Positions 27,118 through 36,544 of a DNA stretch of 64,000 bases are shown here, in pieces. The stretch is from an uncultured Flavobacteriaceae bacterium (lineage in GTDB: Bacteria > Bacteroidota > Bacteroidia > Flavobacteriales > Flavobacteriaceae): assembly GCA_947489085.1 (NCBI GenBank), contig CANLCJ010000006.1, positions 1 through 64,000 on the forward strand. Reading direction: 5' to 3'. The first letter of the stretch is position 1. The number at the start of each line of letters is the position of its first letter. The translations under genes were made by a program, and so were the position numbers. The notes under the pieces are model-generated. The model was not told the origin of the DNA. It did no database searches and worked only from the letters and a program-made list of their open reading frames with translations.

Positions 27118-28659
27118 TTAAAAAGGCACATCGTTATCATCGTCTTCGTTAAAAGCGCTACCAAAGGCCTGATCTGGACTGGCTGTAAAATTATCTGCTT
27201 TAAACGTATCGTCGTTAGCTGCAGCATTCATTTTACTGTGAAATTCGAAAGGCGAATCGAAATCGTCTAAATTATCAAACTTACCTAAATGTCCTAAAAA
27301 TTTAAGCCTTATGTTTTCTAACCCACCATTTCTGTGTTTAGCTATAATAAATTCTGCTTGTCCCTCTGTGGGCGAACGTTCTTCGTCGTCCCACTCGTCT
27401 ATCTTATAATACTCTGGTCTATAAATAAAACTTACAATATCTGCATCTTGTTCAATAGCTCCAGATTCACGTAAATCTGAAAGTAAAGGCCTTTTACTAC
27501 CACCACGTGTTTCTACAGCACGAGACAATTGAGACAGTGCAATTACTGGTACGTTAAGCTCTTTGGCTAAGGCTTTTAAATTTCTGGAAATCATAGATAT
27601 TTCCTGCTCACGGTTACCGCCATGATTGCTTCCACCCGTCATTAATTGCAAATAATCTATCATGATAAGTTTTATACCATGTTGGGAAGATAGTCGCCTG
27701 GCTTTTGCTCTTAAATCGAAGATAGAAAGCGAAGGTGTATCGTCTATAAAAAGCGGTGCTTTTTCCAAATCTTTAACCTTTACGTTAAGCTGTTCCCACT
27801 CATGTTTTTCTAACTTTCCTGTTCTTAATTTTTCTGAAGACAATCCTGTTTCGCTAGATATTAATCTTGTAATTAGCTGTACAGAGGCCATCTCTAAAGA
27901 GAAAAAAGCTACTGGCATATTTTGATCTACAGCGATATTACGAGCCATAGAAAGTGTTAGGGCTGTTTTACCCATACCTGGTCTTGCTGCTACAATAATT
28001 AAATCTGAAGGCTGCCAACCTGAGGTTAATTTATCTAACTTATGAAACCCTGTTGCTATGCCACTTAAACCTTCTTTATTTGAAATTTCTTCAATTTTCT
28101 TTTTGGCTTGTATAACAAGATCTTGAGCTGTTTCACTAGATTTTTTGATATTTCCTTGTGTAACTTCGTAAAGTTTAGATTCTGCTTTATCTAACAAATC
28201 GAAAACATCCTTAGTTTCGTCGTAAGAGTCTTCTATTATTTCGTTAGAAATCTTTATCAGGCTTCGCTGAATGAATTTTTGAAGTATAATGCGTGCATGG
28301 AATTCAATGTGTGCAGACGATGATACCTTTTGGGTTAGTGAAATAAGGTAAAAGTCTCCCCCTACCATCTCTAACTTAGCGTTTTTCTTTAACTGTGTAG
28401 AAACGGTTAATAAGTCTACAGGTTCACTACCTTCAAAAAGCTCGAATATAGCTTCGAATATAAATTTATGGGCTTCTTTGTAGAATGCATCTGGGCTAAG
28501 AATGTCTATAACCTCATCTACACCCTTTTTATCAATCATCATCGCACCTAACACAACCTCCTCTAAATCAATTGCTTGAGGTGGTATTTTCCCTCTTTCG
28601 AGGTTTATCAAAGTGCTTTTATCAACTTTATATCCTGAGACTTGGTTTGGCTGTTTCAT
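27118..28659 (-). CDS. dnaB: Replicative DNA helicase DnaB
   Basis: A 513-residue hexameric replicative helicase of the normal DnaB size. It has the N-terminal primase-interaction domain (about 20-125: AIDLEEVVLGAMM), a linker helix region and a RecA-like motor domain (about 195-460). Walker A is ARPGMGKTALTLS, the H1a and Walker B areas are FSLEM and LIMIDYLQLM, and the arginine finger region follows SQLSRAVE and SDLRESGAIEQDAD. A low-complexity acidic C-terminus ends DDDNDVPF. It unwinds DNA ahead of the polymerase and loads primase. Directly upstream of the ATG is TATTTTCG, one mismatch from the -7 consensus. No intein is present. Confidence 0.97.
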   Translation of the reverse strand: MKQPNQVSGYKVDKSTLINLERGKIPPQAIDLEEVVLGAMMIDKKGVDEVIDILSPDAFYKEAHKFIFEAIFELFEGSEPVDLLTVSTQLKKNAKLEMVGGDFYLISLTQKVSSSAHIEFHARIILQKFIQRSLIKISNEIIEDSYDETKDVFDLLDKAESKLYEVTQGNIKKSSETAQDLVIQAKKKIEEISNKEGLSGIATGFHKLDKLTSGWQPSDLIIVAARPGMGKTALTLSMARNIAVDQNMPVAFFSLEMASVQLITRLISSETGLSSEKLRTGKLEKHEWEQLNVKVKDLEKAPLFIDDTPSLSIFDLRAKARRLSSQHGIKLIMIDYLQLMTGGSNHGGNREQEISMISRNLKALAKELNVPVIALSQLSRAVETRGGSKRPLLSDLRESGAIEQDADIVSFIYRPEYYKIDEWDDEERSPTEGQAEFIIAKHRNGGLENIRLKFLGHLGKFDNLDDFDSPFEFHSKMNAAANDDTFKADNFTASPDQAFGSAFNEDDDNDVPF

Positions 28660-28773
28660 GGTAGCGAAAATAGAGAATTATTATCTCGTGAAGTATTGGT
28701 TTGCTGTTGTGTTGTAAACCTTTCTTCAACAAAATAACTGTTAATAACTTAAAAGTATTGTGAATAACTGCAA

Positions 28774-28806
28774 AAAAAATCTGAAGATGGTCTCTTCAGA
28801 TTTTTT
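28774..28806 (-). terminator. Intrinsic terminator after accA
   Basis: Perfect 14-base arms AAAAAATCTGAAGA (28774-28787) and TCTTCAGATTTTTT (28793-28806) enclose a 5-base loop. The A/T ends provide a U-run on the minus strand, 20 bases past the accA stop. The U-run exists on both strands, but only accA points into it. Confidence 0.85.
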
Positions 28807-28825
28807 GTCCTGCAAAACACACCTT

Positions 28826-29779
28826 TTATCCTTTATACACCCCCATATTGGAATATTTTTCCATACGTTGGTTTACTAATTCCGTTGGTGATAAGTTTTT
28901 TAACTCTGCAAAATGCTTTTCTATAGTATTTGCTACGGCTTTAAATGTTTTGGCTCTATCTCTGTGAGCACCACCTAGAGGTTCTTTTATAATACCATCT
29001 ATTAGTTTCAATTTTTTCATATCTGTAGCAGTAAGTTTTAAGGCTTCTGCTGCAGTTTCTTTGTATTCCCAACTACGCCATAAAATTGACGAACAGGATT
29101 CTGGAGATATTACAGAATACCATGTGTTTTCTAACATGAGTACTTTATCTCCAACACCTATACCTAATGCACCTCCTGAGGCACCTTCTCCAATAACAAT
29201 TGTAATTACTGGTACTTTAAGGCGTGTCATCTCTAAAATATTTCTTGCAATGGCTTCCCCTTGTCCTCTTTCTTCGGCTTCTAGCCCTGGATATGCCCCG
29301 GGTGTATCTAGGAAGGAGATGACTGGAATTCCAAATTTTTCTGCAGATTTCATTAAACGCAATGCTTTTCTGTAGCCTTCTGGATTTGCCATACCAAAAT
29401 TTCTGTATTGGCGTGTTTTGGTGTTATATCCTTTTTGCTGCCCAATAAACATATAACTCTGGTCTCCTATTTTACCCAACCCACCAATCATGGCTTTATC
29501 GTCTTTAAAATTTCTATCGCCATGTAGTTCTAAAAAAGATGTACCGCATATAGCGTTTATGTAATCTAATGTATAGGGTCTATCTGGATGTCTCGATAAT
29601 TGTACACGTTGCCACGGTGTTAAGTTCTTATATATATCTGTGGTGGTATCTTTTAACTTTTTCTCAATTTGATCGCAAGTTTCTGTGACATCTACTTCGC
29701 TTTCTTCCCCAATAACCTTGCACTTTTTAAGTTGATCTTCAAGTTCCTTTATTGGTAATTCAAATTCTAAATATTCCAT
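28826..29779 (-). CDS. accA: Acetyl-CoA carboxylase carboxyltransferase subunit alpha
   Basis: A 317-residue AccA of normal length. With AccD it transfers the carboxyl group from carboxybiotin to acetyl-CoA, giving malonyl-CoA for fatty-acid synthesis. The N-terminal helical part ([11 protein letters not shown]) is followed by the crotonase-like carboxyltransferase core: [38 protein letters not shown], and the oxyanion-forming [15 protein letters not shown]. As usual in Bacteroidota accA stands apart from accB, accC and accD. A -7 box lies upstream at 29816-29823 and a strong terminator downstream. Confidence 0.97.
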   Translation of the reverse strand: MEYLEFELPIKELEDQLKKCKVIGEESEVDVTETCDQIEKKLKDTTTDIYKNLTPWQRVQLSRHPDRPYTLDYINAICGTSFLELHGDRNFKDDKAMIGGLGKIGDQSYMFIGQQKGYNTKTRQYRNFGMANPEGYRKALRLMKSAEKFGIPVISFLDTPGAYPGLEAEERGQGEAIARNILEMTRLKVPVITIVIGEGASGGALGIGVGDKVLMLENTWYSVISPESCSSILWRSWEYKETAAEALKLTATDMKKLKLIDGIIKEPLGGAHRDRAKTFKAVANTIEKHFAELKNLSPTELVNQRMEKYSNMGVYKG

Positions 29780-29815
29780 AAGAATTTAATTGGATTAAAA
29801 TATTCTGTTAGCTTA

Positions 29816-29823
29816 CAAAACTA
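29816..29823 (-). promoter_or_regulatory. -7 element of accA
   Basis: The minus strand reads TAGTTTTG, an exact TAnnTTTG match, 37 bases upstream of the accA ATG. I find no TTG at the -33 distance, so only the proximal box is supported. Confidence 0.45.
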
Positions 29824-30491
29824 AGGAATTTATTTTGTTTGAAATTTAGAATGCTTTGCATTTCTAGCCTTTTTAGGACTTATACAGTATAAACCGCTAT
29901 TCGCATTAAATTATGCAAAGAAAGTGAACTTTAAAAGCTTAAAAAATAATAGTAAAACTTAGCTTGTTTGAATGTGTAATATGGTAGTATTAAAACGAGA
30001 GATAGTCTATCTTGCCTACTAAAACTAAAAAATGCAAAACTTATTCTAGACTAAGTTTTACATATTGTTAGTTTAAATAATTGAAATTATAAACAATATC
30101 AAATCAATTAAAAACTTAGCAAGTGTCATCATATCTCTTTATACTTTAGGGTTAATATTACTAATGTTTTCCTAAGATATAAAAGAGGCAATAGTGTTTC
30201 CTAAAGAATTATATCAAATTAATGAATTTGAATATCAACTTATAACAAATAAAACACTTTAAGTTTCGATTTAAAAGTGACATATCTTAATATAAGTTAT
30301 AATTTACAACAACAAAATGCTTTAAACATAATAATTTACAATAAGTGAAGGCACTTTTTAGCTTTACATTAATTTACCTAAGGCGTTTTTGGTTTGTGTT
30401 TTACATTTTTTAAGGTGTTTCGTCTTTGAACGCCATTTAAATATTGAATTGGGACTGCTATAGTTAGAAACAAAAAATTAAAAATGAGTTC

Positions 30492-30520
30492 TTGTTAATT
30501 TTAACTTTAGATTATCTTCG
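30492..30520 (+). promoter_or_regulatory. Promoter of the Na+/Ca2+ antiporter gene
   Basis: TTG at 30492-30494, an 18-base spacer and TATCTTCG at 30513-30520 (one mismatch from TAnnTTTG) precede the ATG at 30536 by 15 bases. The predicted leader is under 12 bases. Confidence 0.55.
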
Positions 30521-30535
30521 CAAAAAATAATTTTT

Positions 30536-31480
30536 ATGAGTATCCTTTGGGTTGTTCTTGGCTTCATACTTTTAGTAATAGGCGGTGAGTATTTGGTACG
30601 TGCCTCTGTGGCATTATCCTTTAAATTTAATATTTCGAAAATGGTTATTGGTATGACGGTGGTTTCCTTTGCTACCTCTGCTCCAGAATTGTTAGTAAGC
30701 TTGCAAGCTGCGCTTTCTGGTTCTCCAGAAATTGCCATAAACAATGTTATTGGATCTAACATTGCCAATATTGGTTTGGTTTTAGGTATTACTGCTTTGT
30801 TAGGCCCTATAGCAGTAGATCAATCGTTTTACAAGCTTAACTGGCCTGTAATGCTATTGTTTTCTATAGTGCTATACTTTTTTCTAAAAAACGATAGCAC
30901 ACTTGATGCTTTAGAGGGGGGTATTTTATTTGGTGGGCTCGTTATCTTCTTAATTGTGCTTATTAGAAGTGCAAAAAAAGATGCTATTCCCGAAGAGGTA
31001 GACGATAAGCTTGCTACTGTATCGAATTTTAAAATACTTATTTGGCTGGCTATTGGTGCTGCTGCTCTTTATTTTGGTAGCGAGTGGTTAGTAGACGGTT
31101 CTAAAACCATTGCACGATCTATTGGAGTTAGCGAGGCTATTATTGGCGTTTCATTAATTGCCATAGGTACTAGTGTGCCAGAATTAGCGGCTTCTGTTAT
31201 TGCTGCTGCTAAACAGGAAAAGGCTATCTCTTTAGGAAATTTGATAGGTTCGAATATTTTTAACATAGCCTCTGTACTAGGCCTTACCGCTATGGTAAAA
31301 CCTATACAGATTAGAGCGTATCAAATACTTAATAATGATATATTTTGGATGTTGGGTTTTGCTGCCATACTATTACCTATGATATTTATTCCAAAACAAA
31401 TGCAAATTAGCAGATATAAGGGTTTAATTTTGGTAATAGGTTACGCCGCATTTATGGTATTTATATTCACAAACAAATAA
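30536..31480 (+). CDS. Calcium/sodium antiporter, CaCA family (YrbG-like)
   Basis: A 314-residue inner-membrane antiporter with about ten transmembrane helices in two inverted halves. The two alpha repeats that form the ion pathway are clear: SFATSAPELLVSL...IGSNIANIGLVLG in the first half and AIGTSVPELAASV...IGSNIFNIASVLG in the second, each with the essential acidic Glu of the PE motif. The halves are joined by a short hydrophilic loop (about 140-160), as in prokaryotic YrbG/Maeda-type members, without the long regulatory loop of animal exchangers. It exchanges Na+ (or H+) for Ca2+. It is monocistronic and ends 9 bases from the convergent pepD stop. Confidence 0.93.
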   Translation: MSILWVVLGFILLVIGGEYLVRASVALSFKFNISKMVIGMTVVSFATSAPELLVSLQAALSGSPEIAINNVIGSNIANIGLVLGITALLGPIAVDQSFYKLNWPVMLLFSIVLYFFLKNDSTLDALEGGILFGGLVIFLIVLIRSAKKDAIPEEVDDKLATVSNFKILIWLAIGAAALYFGSEWLVDGSKTIARSIGVSEAIIGVSLIAIGTSVPELAASVIAAAKQEKAISLGNLIGSNIFNIASVLGLTAMVKPIQIRAYQILNNDIFWMLGFAAILLPMIFIPKQMQISRYKGLILVIGYAAFMVFIFTNK

Positions 31481-31489
31481 CAGCTAAAT

Positions 31490-32950
31490 TTAACGTGTTG
31501 GCGTTTGTTTTAAAACTTCTAAAACAAACTTCCAATACTTTTGTACTGATGAAATTTGGGCACGCTCGTCTGGTGAGTGTGCGCCTCTAATATTTGGCCC
31601 AAAACTTATCATATCCATATCTGGGTAGTGCTGCCCTAATATGCCACATTCTAAACCAGCGTGGCATGCGGCCACATGAGGTTGCTCATTATTTAAATCC
31701 TTGTAGACTTTTGTTAGTACTTTTAAAATTGGAGAATCCATATTTGGTGTCCACCCTGGATAATCGCCAGAATACTCTACCTCGCAACCTGTTAGTTCGA
31801 AAGTGGCTCTAAGTGCATTTGCCAAATCTGTTTTAGAACTTTCTACGGAAGATCGTGTTAAACATGCTATTTCAATATTTCCATCTTTTATACGTACACT
31901 GGCAATGTTGTTCGAGGTTTCTACCAAATTTGGAATATCTGCACTCATTTTGTAAACACCATTAATAGCCGCATAAATAGCTCTGGTAACACCTTCTTGC
32001 ACTCCTAAGTCCATTATTAACGCAGGTGTTTCTATTTTTAGAACCTCTATAATTAAATCTGGCTCTGTTGTTTTAAATTCTTTTTTAATAGTATTTGCCA
32101 GTACGTTTATTTCCAATAAAAATGCGTCTTCGTGCATAGCATCTATAGCTACTATTGCCTTACTTTCTCTTGGTATCGCGTTACGGAGTCCGCCGCCTGT
32201 TAACTCAGAAATACGCAATCCAAAATTTTGAAATCCATCAAATAATAAACGGTTCATTATTTTATTAGCATTGCCTAAACCCTCATGAATTTGCATTCCA
32301 GAATGCCCACCTTGCAAGCCTTTAACTAAAATTTCGAATCCTATTTTAAATTCTGGTGTGTCTTCTTCTTTGTAAGTGCGTAATGCTGTAACGTCCATGC
32401 CTCCAGCACACCCTACCCCAATTTCGTTGTCTTCCTCCGTATCTAAATTAAGTAGAATATTTCCTGTTAGTATTCCTGGTTTTAAGCCCATAGCCCCCGT
32501 CATTCCTGTTTCTTCATCTATAGTAAATAGAGCTTCGATTGCAGGATGAACAATAGTTGTACTCTCTAAAATTGCCACAATAGTAGCTACACCCAAACCA
32601 TTATCTGCTCCTAAGGTTGTACCTTTTGCTTTAACCCAGTCGCCTTCTACCAACATTTCTATGCCTTGACTCTCGAAATCGAAATTGGTATCATTATTTT
32701 TTTGGTGTACCATGTCTAAATGCGATTGCATTACAACAGTTTCTCTAGTTTCCATGCCTTGTGTGGCCGGTTTTCTAATAATTACATTTCCAACCTCATC
32801 CTCTATGGTCTCCAAACCCAATTGTTTACCAAAATCTTTCATAAACGTAATAATACGTTCTTCTTTTTTAGAGGGTCTTGGTACAGCATTTAAGTCTGCA
32901 AACTTATTCCATAATTGTTTTGGTTCTAACGCTCTTACCGCTTGGCTCAT
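31490..32950 (-). CDS. pepD: Aminoacyl-histidine dipeptidase (peptidase D, M20 family)
   Basis: A 486-residue cytosolic dinuclear-zinc dipeptidase of the M20 family and normal PepD length. Metal-binding and catalytic blocks are MQSHLDMVHQKN (His/Asp), KGTTLGADNGLGVA (bridging Asp), FTIDEETGMTGA (catalytic Glu pair), LNLDTEEDNEIGVGCAGG and, near the C-terminus, SFGPNIRGAHSPDE (His). A lid/dimerisation domain occupies about 190-390. It hydrolyses Xaa-His dipeptides such as carnosine. No signal peptide. It is convergent with the antiporter and divergent from the DUF3810 gene. Confidence 0.95.
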   Translation of the reverse strand: MSQAVRALEPKQLWNKFADLNAVPRPSKKEERIITFMKDFGKQLGLETIEDEVGNVIIRKPATQGMETRETVVMQSHLDMVHQKNNDTNFDFESQGIEMLVEGDWVKAKGTTLGADNGLGVATIVAILESTTIVHPAIEALFTIDEETGMTGAMGLKPGILTGNILLNLDTEEDNEIGVGCAGGMDVTALRTYKEEDTPEFKIGFEILVKGLQGGHSGMQIHEGLGNANKIMNRLLFDGFQNFGLRISELTGGGLRNAIPRESKAIVAIDAMHEDAFLLEINVLANTIKKEFKTTEPDLIIEVLKIETPALIMDLGVQEGVTRAIYAAINGVYKMSADIPNLVETSNNIASVRIKDGNIEIACLTRSSVESSKTDLANALRATFELTGCEVEYSGDYPGWTPNMDSPILKVLTKVYKDLNNEQPHVAACHAGLECGILGQHYPDMDMISFGPNIRGAHSPDERAQISSVQKYWKFVLEVLKQTPTR

Positions 32951-33170
32951 ATTTTTAGAAAATTTATTTTATGCTAAATTAATGAAGAATTACTTTGTTT
33001 CAATAGCTATCGCTCTTGCGTTTCATTTTTTTATGTCTTAGAGCACACAAGAACCTACTAAAATTTTCAACAAAACACATTTAAATTTAGCTATTAACTG
33101 TAACTAATTTTAAAAAGCAAGAACCATAAATCTAAAGTTTTATGCTTCTCGATTATTTATATCTATTTAT

Positions 33171-33178
33171 TACTTTTG
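33171..33178 (+). promoter_or_regulatory. -7 element immediately before the DUF3810 gene
   Basis: TACTTTTG is an exact TAnnTTTG match ending only 4 bases before the ATG at 33183. The predicted start of transcription coincides with the start codon, so the mRNA would be leaderless or nearly so. No TTG at -33 spacing is visible. Confidence 0.5.
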
Positions 33179-33182
33179 GTAA

Positions 33183-34247
33183 ATGCAAAATAATAAGAAA
33201 CTAATTATTGCTCTGGGATTAATTCCTCAAATTATTTTTATAAAGTTAATTTCTAAATACCCTGTTCTTGTAGAACACTACTATAGCAAAACATTTTATC
33301 CCATTATCTCTAAAGGTTTCCGTTTTACGCTTGGCTGGTTACCATTTTCTTTTGGAGATTTGGTATACGCGCTTGGTGGCTTTTACATTATTTGGTGGAG
33401 TGTTAAAAACAGAAAACGTTTAAGAAAAGACACTAAAAATTATATAGTGGACGTAGGTGCTGCACTTTCAATTCTTTATTTTGCATTTCATCTTTTTTGG
33501 GGTATGAATTATTACAGATTGCCCTTGCACAAAAACCTTAATTTAGATTATAAATATACCACCGAGCAATTGGTTAAAATTACAGAGCAGTTAACCGAAA
33601 CAGCCAATGCTTTACATTTAAATGTCGCTGAAACAGATACTACCGAAGTACTAGTACCATACACAAAAAGCACTATTTATACTTTGGTGCCCAACGGATA
33701 CAAGAATATAAAAACAACCTTCCCACATTTAAAGTATACTCCAGAAAGCATAAAGCATTCTATATTTAGTTTACCTTTAAGTTATATGGGCTTTAGTGGT
33801 TATTTAAATCCTTTAACTAACGAAGCCCAAGTAAATGGACGAATACCTTTGTTTAAATTCCCTACTACAGCATCTCATGAAATTGCCCACCAATTGGGCT
33901 ACGCCGCAGAAAACGAGGCTAATTTTATTGGTTTTTTAGCTGCGTCTCATAACAACGATCCCTACATAAAGTATTGTGGATATACCTTTGGCTTGCGTTT
34001 TTGTTTAAATGAAATTTACAATAGAGACGAATGCTTGTATCAGGATTTAGTAGCCGATGTCAACAAAGGCATTCTAAAAAATTACAGAGCATCTAGATTG
34101 TTTTGGAGGAGACATGAAAACCCTTTAGAACCTATATTTAAAGTTATTTATGGTAATTTTTTAAAGGCTAACAATCAATCTAAAGGCATAGAGAGTTATA
34201 GCTATGTTGTGGCACTATTAGTAAACTACTTAGAACATCAACCATAG
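33183..34247 (+). CDS. DUF3810 family membrane protein with HExxH zinc-protease-like motif
   Basis: A 354-residue protein with three hydrophobic segments near the N-terminus (about 8-25, 55-75, 95-115), then a soluble domain outside the membrane. The family signature is an HEIAHQLGYAAENEANFIG block (about 235-255), which has the HExxH zinc-binding form plus downstream glutamates, so a zinc metallopeptidase activity is plausible but unproven for DUF3810. Preceding conserved text is LSYMGFSGYLNPLTNEAQVN. Widespread in Bacteroidota and Firmicutes. It lies next to an RNA methyltransferase gene in the same direction, which has its own promoter. Confidence 0.9.
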   Translation: MQNNKKLIIALGLIPQIIFIKLISKYPVLVEHYYSKTFYPIISKGFRFTLGWLPFSFGDLVYALGGFYIIWWSVKNRKRLRKDTKNYIVDVGAALSILYFAFHLFWGMNYYRLPLHKNLNLDYKYTTEQLVKITEQLTETANALHLNVAETDTTEVLVPYTKSTIYTLVPNGYKNIKTTFPHLKYTPESIKHSIFSLPLSYMGFSGYLNPLTNEAQVNGRIPLFKFPTTASHEIAHQLGYAAENEANFIGFLAASHNNDPYIKYCGYTFGLRFCLNEIYNRDECLYQDLVADVNKGILKNYRASRLFWRRHENPLEPIFKVIYGNFLKANNQSKGIESYSYVVALLVNYLEHQP

Positions 34248-34353
34248 CAATCTAGATTACTTGGCAAAACAACTGGCAAGCGCATTATAAACGCCATTTT
34301 AATCACAAAATTTATAACTGTATTTAAACTCTAAGACGTAAAGCAAACACTAA

Positions 34354-34387
34354 TTGAGTTTATTTAAAAATCAAAACATTACTTTTG
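34354..34387 (+). promoter_or_regulatory. Promoter of the rRNA/tRNA methyltransferase gene
   Basis: TTG at 34354-34356 (within TAATTGAG), a 23-base spacer and TACTTTTG at 34380-34387 fit TTG-N17-23-TAnnTTTG exactly. The in-frame TTG at 34385 overlaps the -7 box and so cannot be the start codon; this decides for the ATG at 34397, leaving a leader of only a few bases. Confidence 0.6.
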
Positions 34388-34396
34388 CTGTGCAGT

Positions 34397-35191
34397 ATGA
34401 AACACATTTCGAGTATACAAAATCCGGTAGTTAAGCAACTTGTTCAGCTTAAAGAAAAATCGCGAGAGCGTAAAAAAACTGGTTTGTTTTTAATAGAAGG
34501 ACAAAGAGAAATCTGCCTAGCCATTAAAGGAGGTTACGCCATAGAAACCTTGATAGTTTATCCCGACTTGTGTACAGAAAACCAACTTGAATCATTTAAA
34601 TGTAACTCTGCCAACGTTATAGAAGTTTCTAAAGCAGTTTATGAAAAATTAGCGTACAGATCTACTACCGAAGGCCTCTTGGCCGTGGCAAAATCGAAAA
34701 AGCAAACACTAGAAACTTTAAAATTTAAAACAGAAACACCCCTAATACTTGTTGCAGAAGCTCCTGAAAAACCAGGTAATATAGGTGCCTTATTGAGAAC
34801 GGCAGATGCTGCCAATGTGGATGCCGTAATTATAGCCAATCCTAAAACCGATTTATACAACCCTAACATTATTCGCTCTAGTGTGGGCTGTGTGTTTACC
34901 AACGAGGTTGTTTTTGAGAGCACATCTACAATTTTAAATTTTTTACAACAAAATGGTATTAAAATTTATTGCGCTGCCTTACAAGCATCTGTTAACTACC
35001 ACACACAGGATTATACAGAAGCTACAGCAATAGTTGTTGGTACAGAAGCTTCTGGCTTAAGCGAATCGTGGCTAGAGCATGCCTCTCAAAATATAATTAT
35101 ACCCATGCAAGGTGTAATCGATTCTATGAATGTTTCTGTTGCTGCTGGCATTCTTATTTTTGAAGCCAAACGCCAACGCAATTTCATTTAA
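34397..35191 (+). CDS. SPOUT-family RNA 2'-O-methyltransferase (SpoU/RlmB-like)
   Basis: A 264-residue methyltransferase. An N-terminal RNA-binding (SpoU substrate-binding) domain (about 1-95: IQNPVVKQLVQLKEKSRERKK, FLIEGQREI) precedes the knotted SPOUT catalytic domain. Its three motifs are visible: EKPGNIGALLRTADA, VVGTEASGLSESWLEHA, and IPMQGVIDSMNVSVAAGILIFEA, which makes the trefoil knot holding S-adenosylmethionine. It methylates ribose 2'-OH in rRNA or tRNA; the target base cannot be read off. The start at 34397 is preferred over an upstream TTG because that TTG lies inside the promoter. The M48 protease gene follows after 36 bases, probably in the same transcript. Confidence 0.92.
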   Translation: MKHISSIQNPVVKQLVQLKEKSRERKKTGLFLIEGQREICLAIKGGYAIETLIVYPDLCTENQLESFKCNSANVIEVSKAVYEKLAYRSTTEGLLAVAKSKKQTLETLKFKTETPLILVAEAPEKPGNIGALLRTADAANVDAVIIANPKTDLYNPNIIRSSVGCVFTNEVVFESTSTILNFLQQNGIKIYCAALQASVNYHTQDYTEATAIVVGTEASGLSESWLEHASQNIIIPMQGVIDSMNVSVAAGILIFEAKRQRNFI

Positions 35192-35227
35192 AACCACCTG
35201 TAGTAACCCCTAAACCCTATTTAAACG

Positions 35228-36463
35228 ATGTCTGCTACTTCTCTTTTTTACATTATAATTGCCATTATTGGCACAAATTTTATTGTAGATAAACTTTTAA
35301 ACACTCTAAATGCTAAGCGCTTTAACGACGATTTACCCGAAGAGTTAAAAGATGTTTACGATACAGAAGCTTACAAAACATCTCAAACCTACAAAGCCAC
35401 TAAATACAAGTTTAATGTGCTTACATCTGTGTTTTCTATAGTATTAACTTTAGCGTTTTTAGCTTTAGATGGCTTTGCATTTGTAGATACCATAGCTAGA
35501 AGCTACAGCAATAACCCTATAATTGTTGCTTTACTTTTTTTTGGTATTGTAATGATTGGCAGCGATATTATTACCACTCCGTTTTCGTATTACAGTACTT
35601 TTGTTATCGAAGAAAAGTTTGGGTTTAATACCTCTTCTAAAAAAACTTTTTTTCTGGATAAAATTAAAGGTTGGGCTATGATGGCTGTAGTTGGAAGCTT
35701 ATTAATTACTATAATTATTTGGTTTTACCAATATACAGGAACATATTTTTGGCTTTACGCGTGGGCTTTAATAACTGCTTTTACGTTGTTTATGAATATG
35801 TTTTATGCCAAACTTATTGTACCCTTATTTAATAAACAAACTCCTTTAGAGGCTGGAGAACTTCGCAATAAAATTGCTGCCTATGCTAAAACAGTAGGCT
35901 TTAAATTAGATAAGATTTTTGTAATAGATGGTTCTAAACGCAGTACAAAAGCAAACGCTTACTTTTCTGGTTTTGGAAGCGAAAAACGTGTTACACTTTA
36001 CGACACACTAATAAACGATTTAAACGATGAAGAAATAGTAGCTGTTTTGGCTCATGAAGTTGGCCATTACAAAAAGAAACACATCGTATTTAACGTAATA
36101 ACCTCTATTTTACTAACAGGGGTAATGTTATATGTATTATCGCTATTTATATCTAACCCCTTATTATCTAAAGCACTAGGAGTTTCTACACCTAGCTTTC
36201 ATATTGGTTTAATTGCTTTTGGATTACTTTACACGCCCATATCTGAAATTACAGGTTTGATTATGAATGTATTTTCCAGAAAGTTTGAATATCAGGCTGA
36301 TGATTATGCTAAAAACACCTATGCAGGTACACCTTTAATTACTGCATTAAAAAAACTATCTAAAAATAGCTTAAGCAATTTAACACCTCATCCTGCTTAT
36401 GTATTTATGTATTACTCTCATCCTACATTATTGCAGCGCATTAAAAATTTAAATCCTAACTAG
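35228..36463 (+). CDS. M48-family membrane zinc metallopeptidase (Ste24/CAAX-protease type)
   Basis: A 411-residue integral membrane protease of Ste24p architecture rather than the shorter HtpX. About seven hydrophobic segments; the catalytic zinc site HEVGHYKKKH is near residue 280, and the third ligand Glu lies in KFEYQADDYA (about 356-365). The conserved KRSTKANAYFSG block before the active site is typical of the family. In eukaryotes Ste24 cleaves CAAX and other proteins inside a membrane chamber; bacterial homologues are thought to take part in membrane-protein quality control. It follows the RNA methyltransferase by 36 bases and is ended by the hairpin at 36487-36526. Confidence 0.93.
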   Translation: MSATSLFYIIIAIIGTNFIVDKLLNTLNAKRFNDDLPEELKDVYDTEAYKTSQTYKATKYKFNVLTSVFSIVLTLAFLALDGFAFVDTIARSYSNNPIIVALLFFGIVMIGSDIITTPFSYYSTFVIEEKFGFNTSSKKTFFLDKIKGWAMMAVVGSLLITIIIWFYQYTGTYFWLYAWALITAFTLFMNMFYAKLIVPLFNKQTPLEAGELRNKIAAYAKTVGFKLDKIFVIDGSKRSTKANAYFSGFGSEKRVTLYDTLINDLNDEEIVAVLAHEVGHYKKKHIVFNVITSILLTGVMLYVLSLFISNPLLSKALGVSTPSFHIGLIAFGLLYTPISEITGLIMNVFSRKFEYQADDYAKNTYAGTPLITALKKLSKNSLSNLTPHPAYVFMYYSHPTLLQRIKNLNPN

Positions 36464-36486
36464 TTTAATACTTTACATTATATAAG

Positions 36487-36526
36487 ATAACAAAGCTTAA
36501 GCGTATTACCACTTAAGCCTTGTTAT
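36487..36526. terminator. Bidirectional hairpin between convergent M48 and M57 genes
   Basis: Arms ATAACAAAGCTTAAG (36487-36501) and CTTAAGCCTTGTTAT (36512-36526) pair over 15 positions with one A/C mismatch on the plus strand that becomes a G-U wobble on the minus strand. The loop is 10 bases. U-richness after the stem is only moderate on both sides, but the location between two converging stops fits a shared terminator. Confidence 0.65.
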
Positions 36527-36544
36527 TTCAATTATTCTGCAAAA

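Larger units (their letters stand above)
29780..30535. other. 756-bp AT-rich intergenic region between divergent accA and antiporter genes
   Basis: No coding sequence or RNA gene is recognisable. It holds the accA -7 box near its left end and the antiporter promoter at its right end. Between them is a perfect 11-base inverted repeat, GTAAAACTTAG (29952-29962) and CTAAGTTTTAC (30051-30061), bracketing 88 bases. No target-site duplication flanks the pair. Confidence 0.6.

Noticed and set aside
34385-34396. TTG at 34385 as start of the RNA methyltransferase
   Set aside because: It overlaps an exact -7 promoter box, and the family's N-terminal block begins right at the ATG at 34397.
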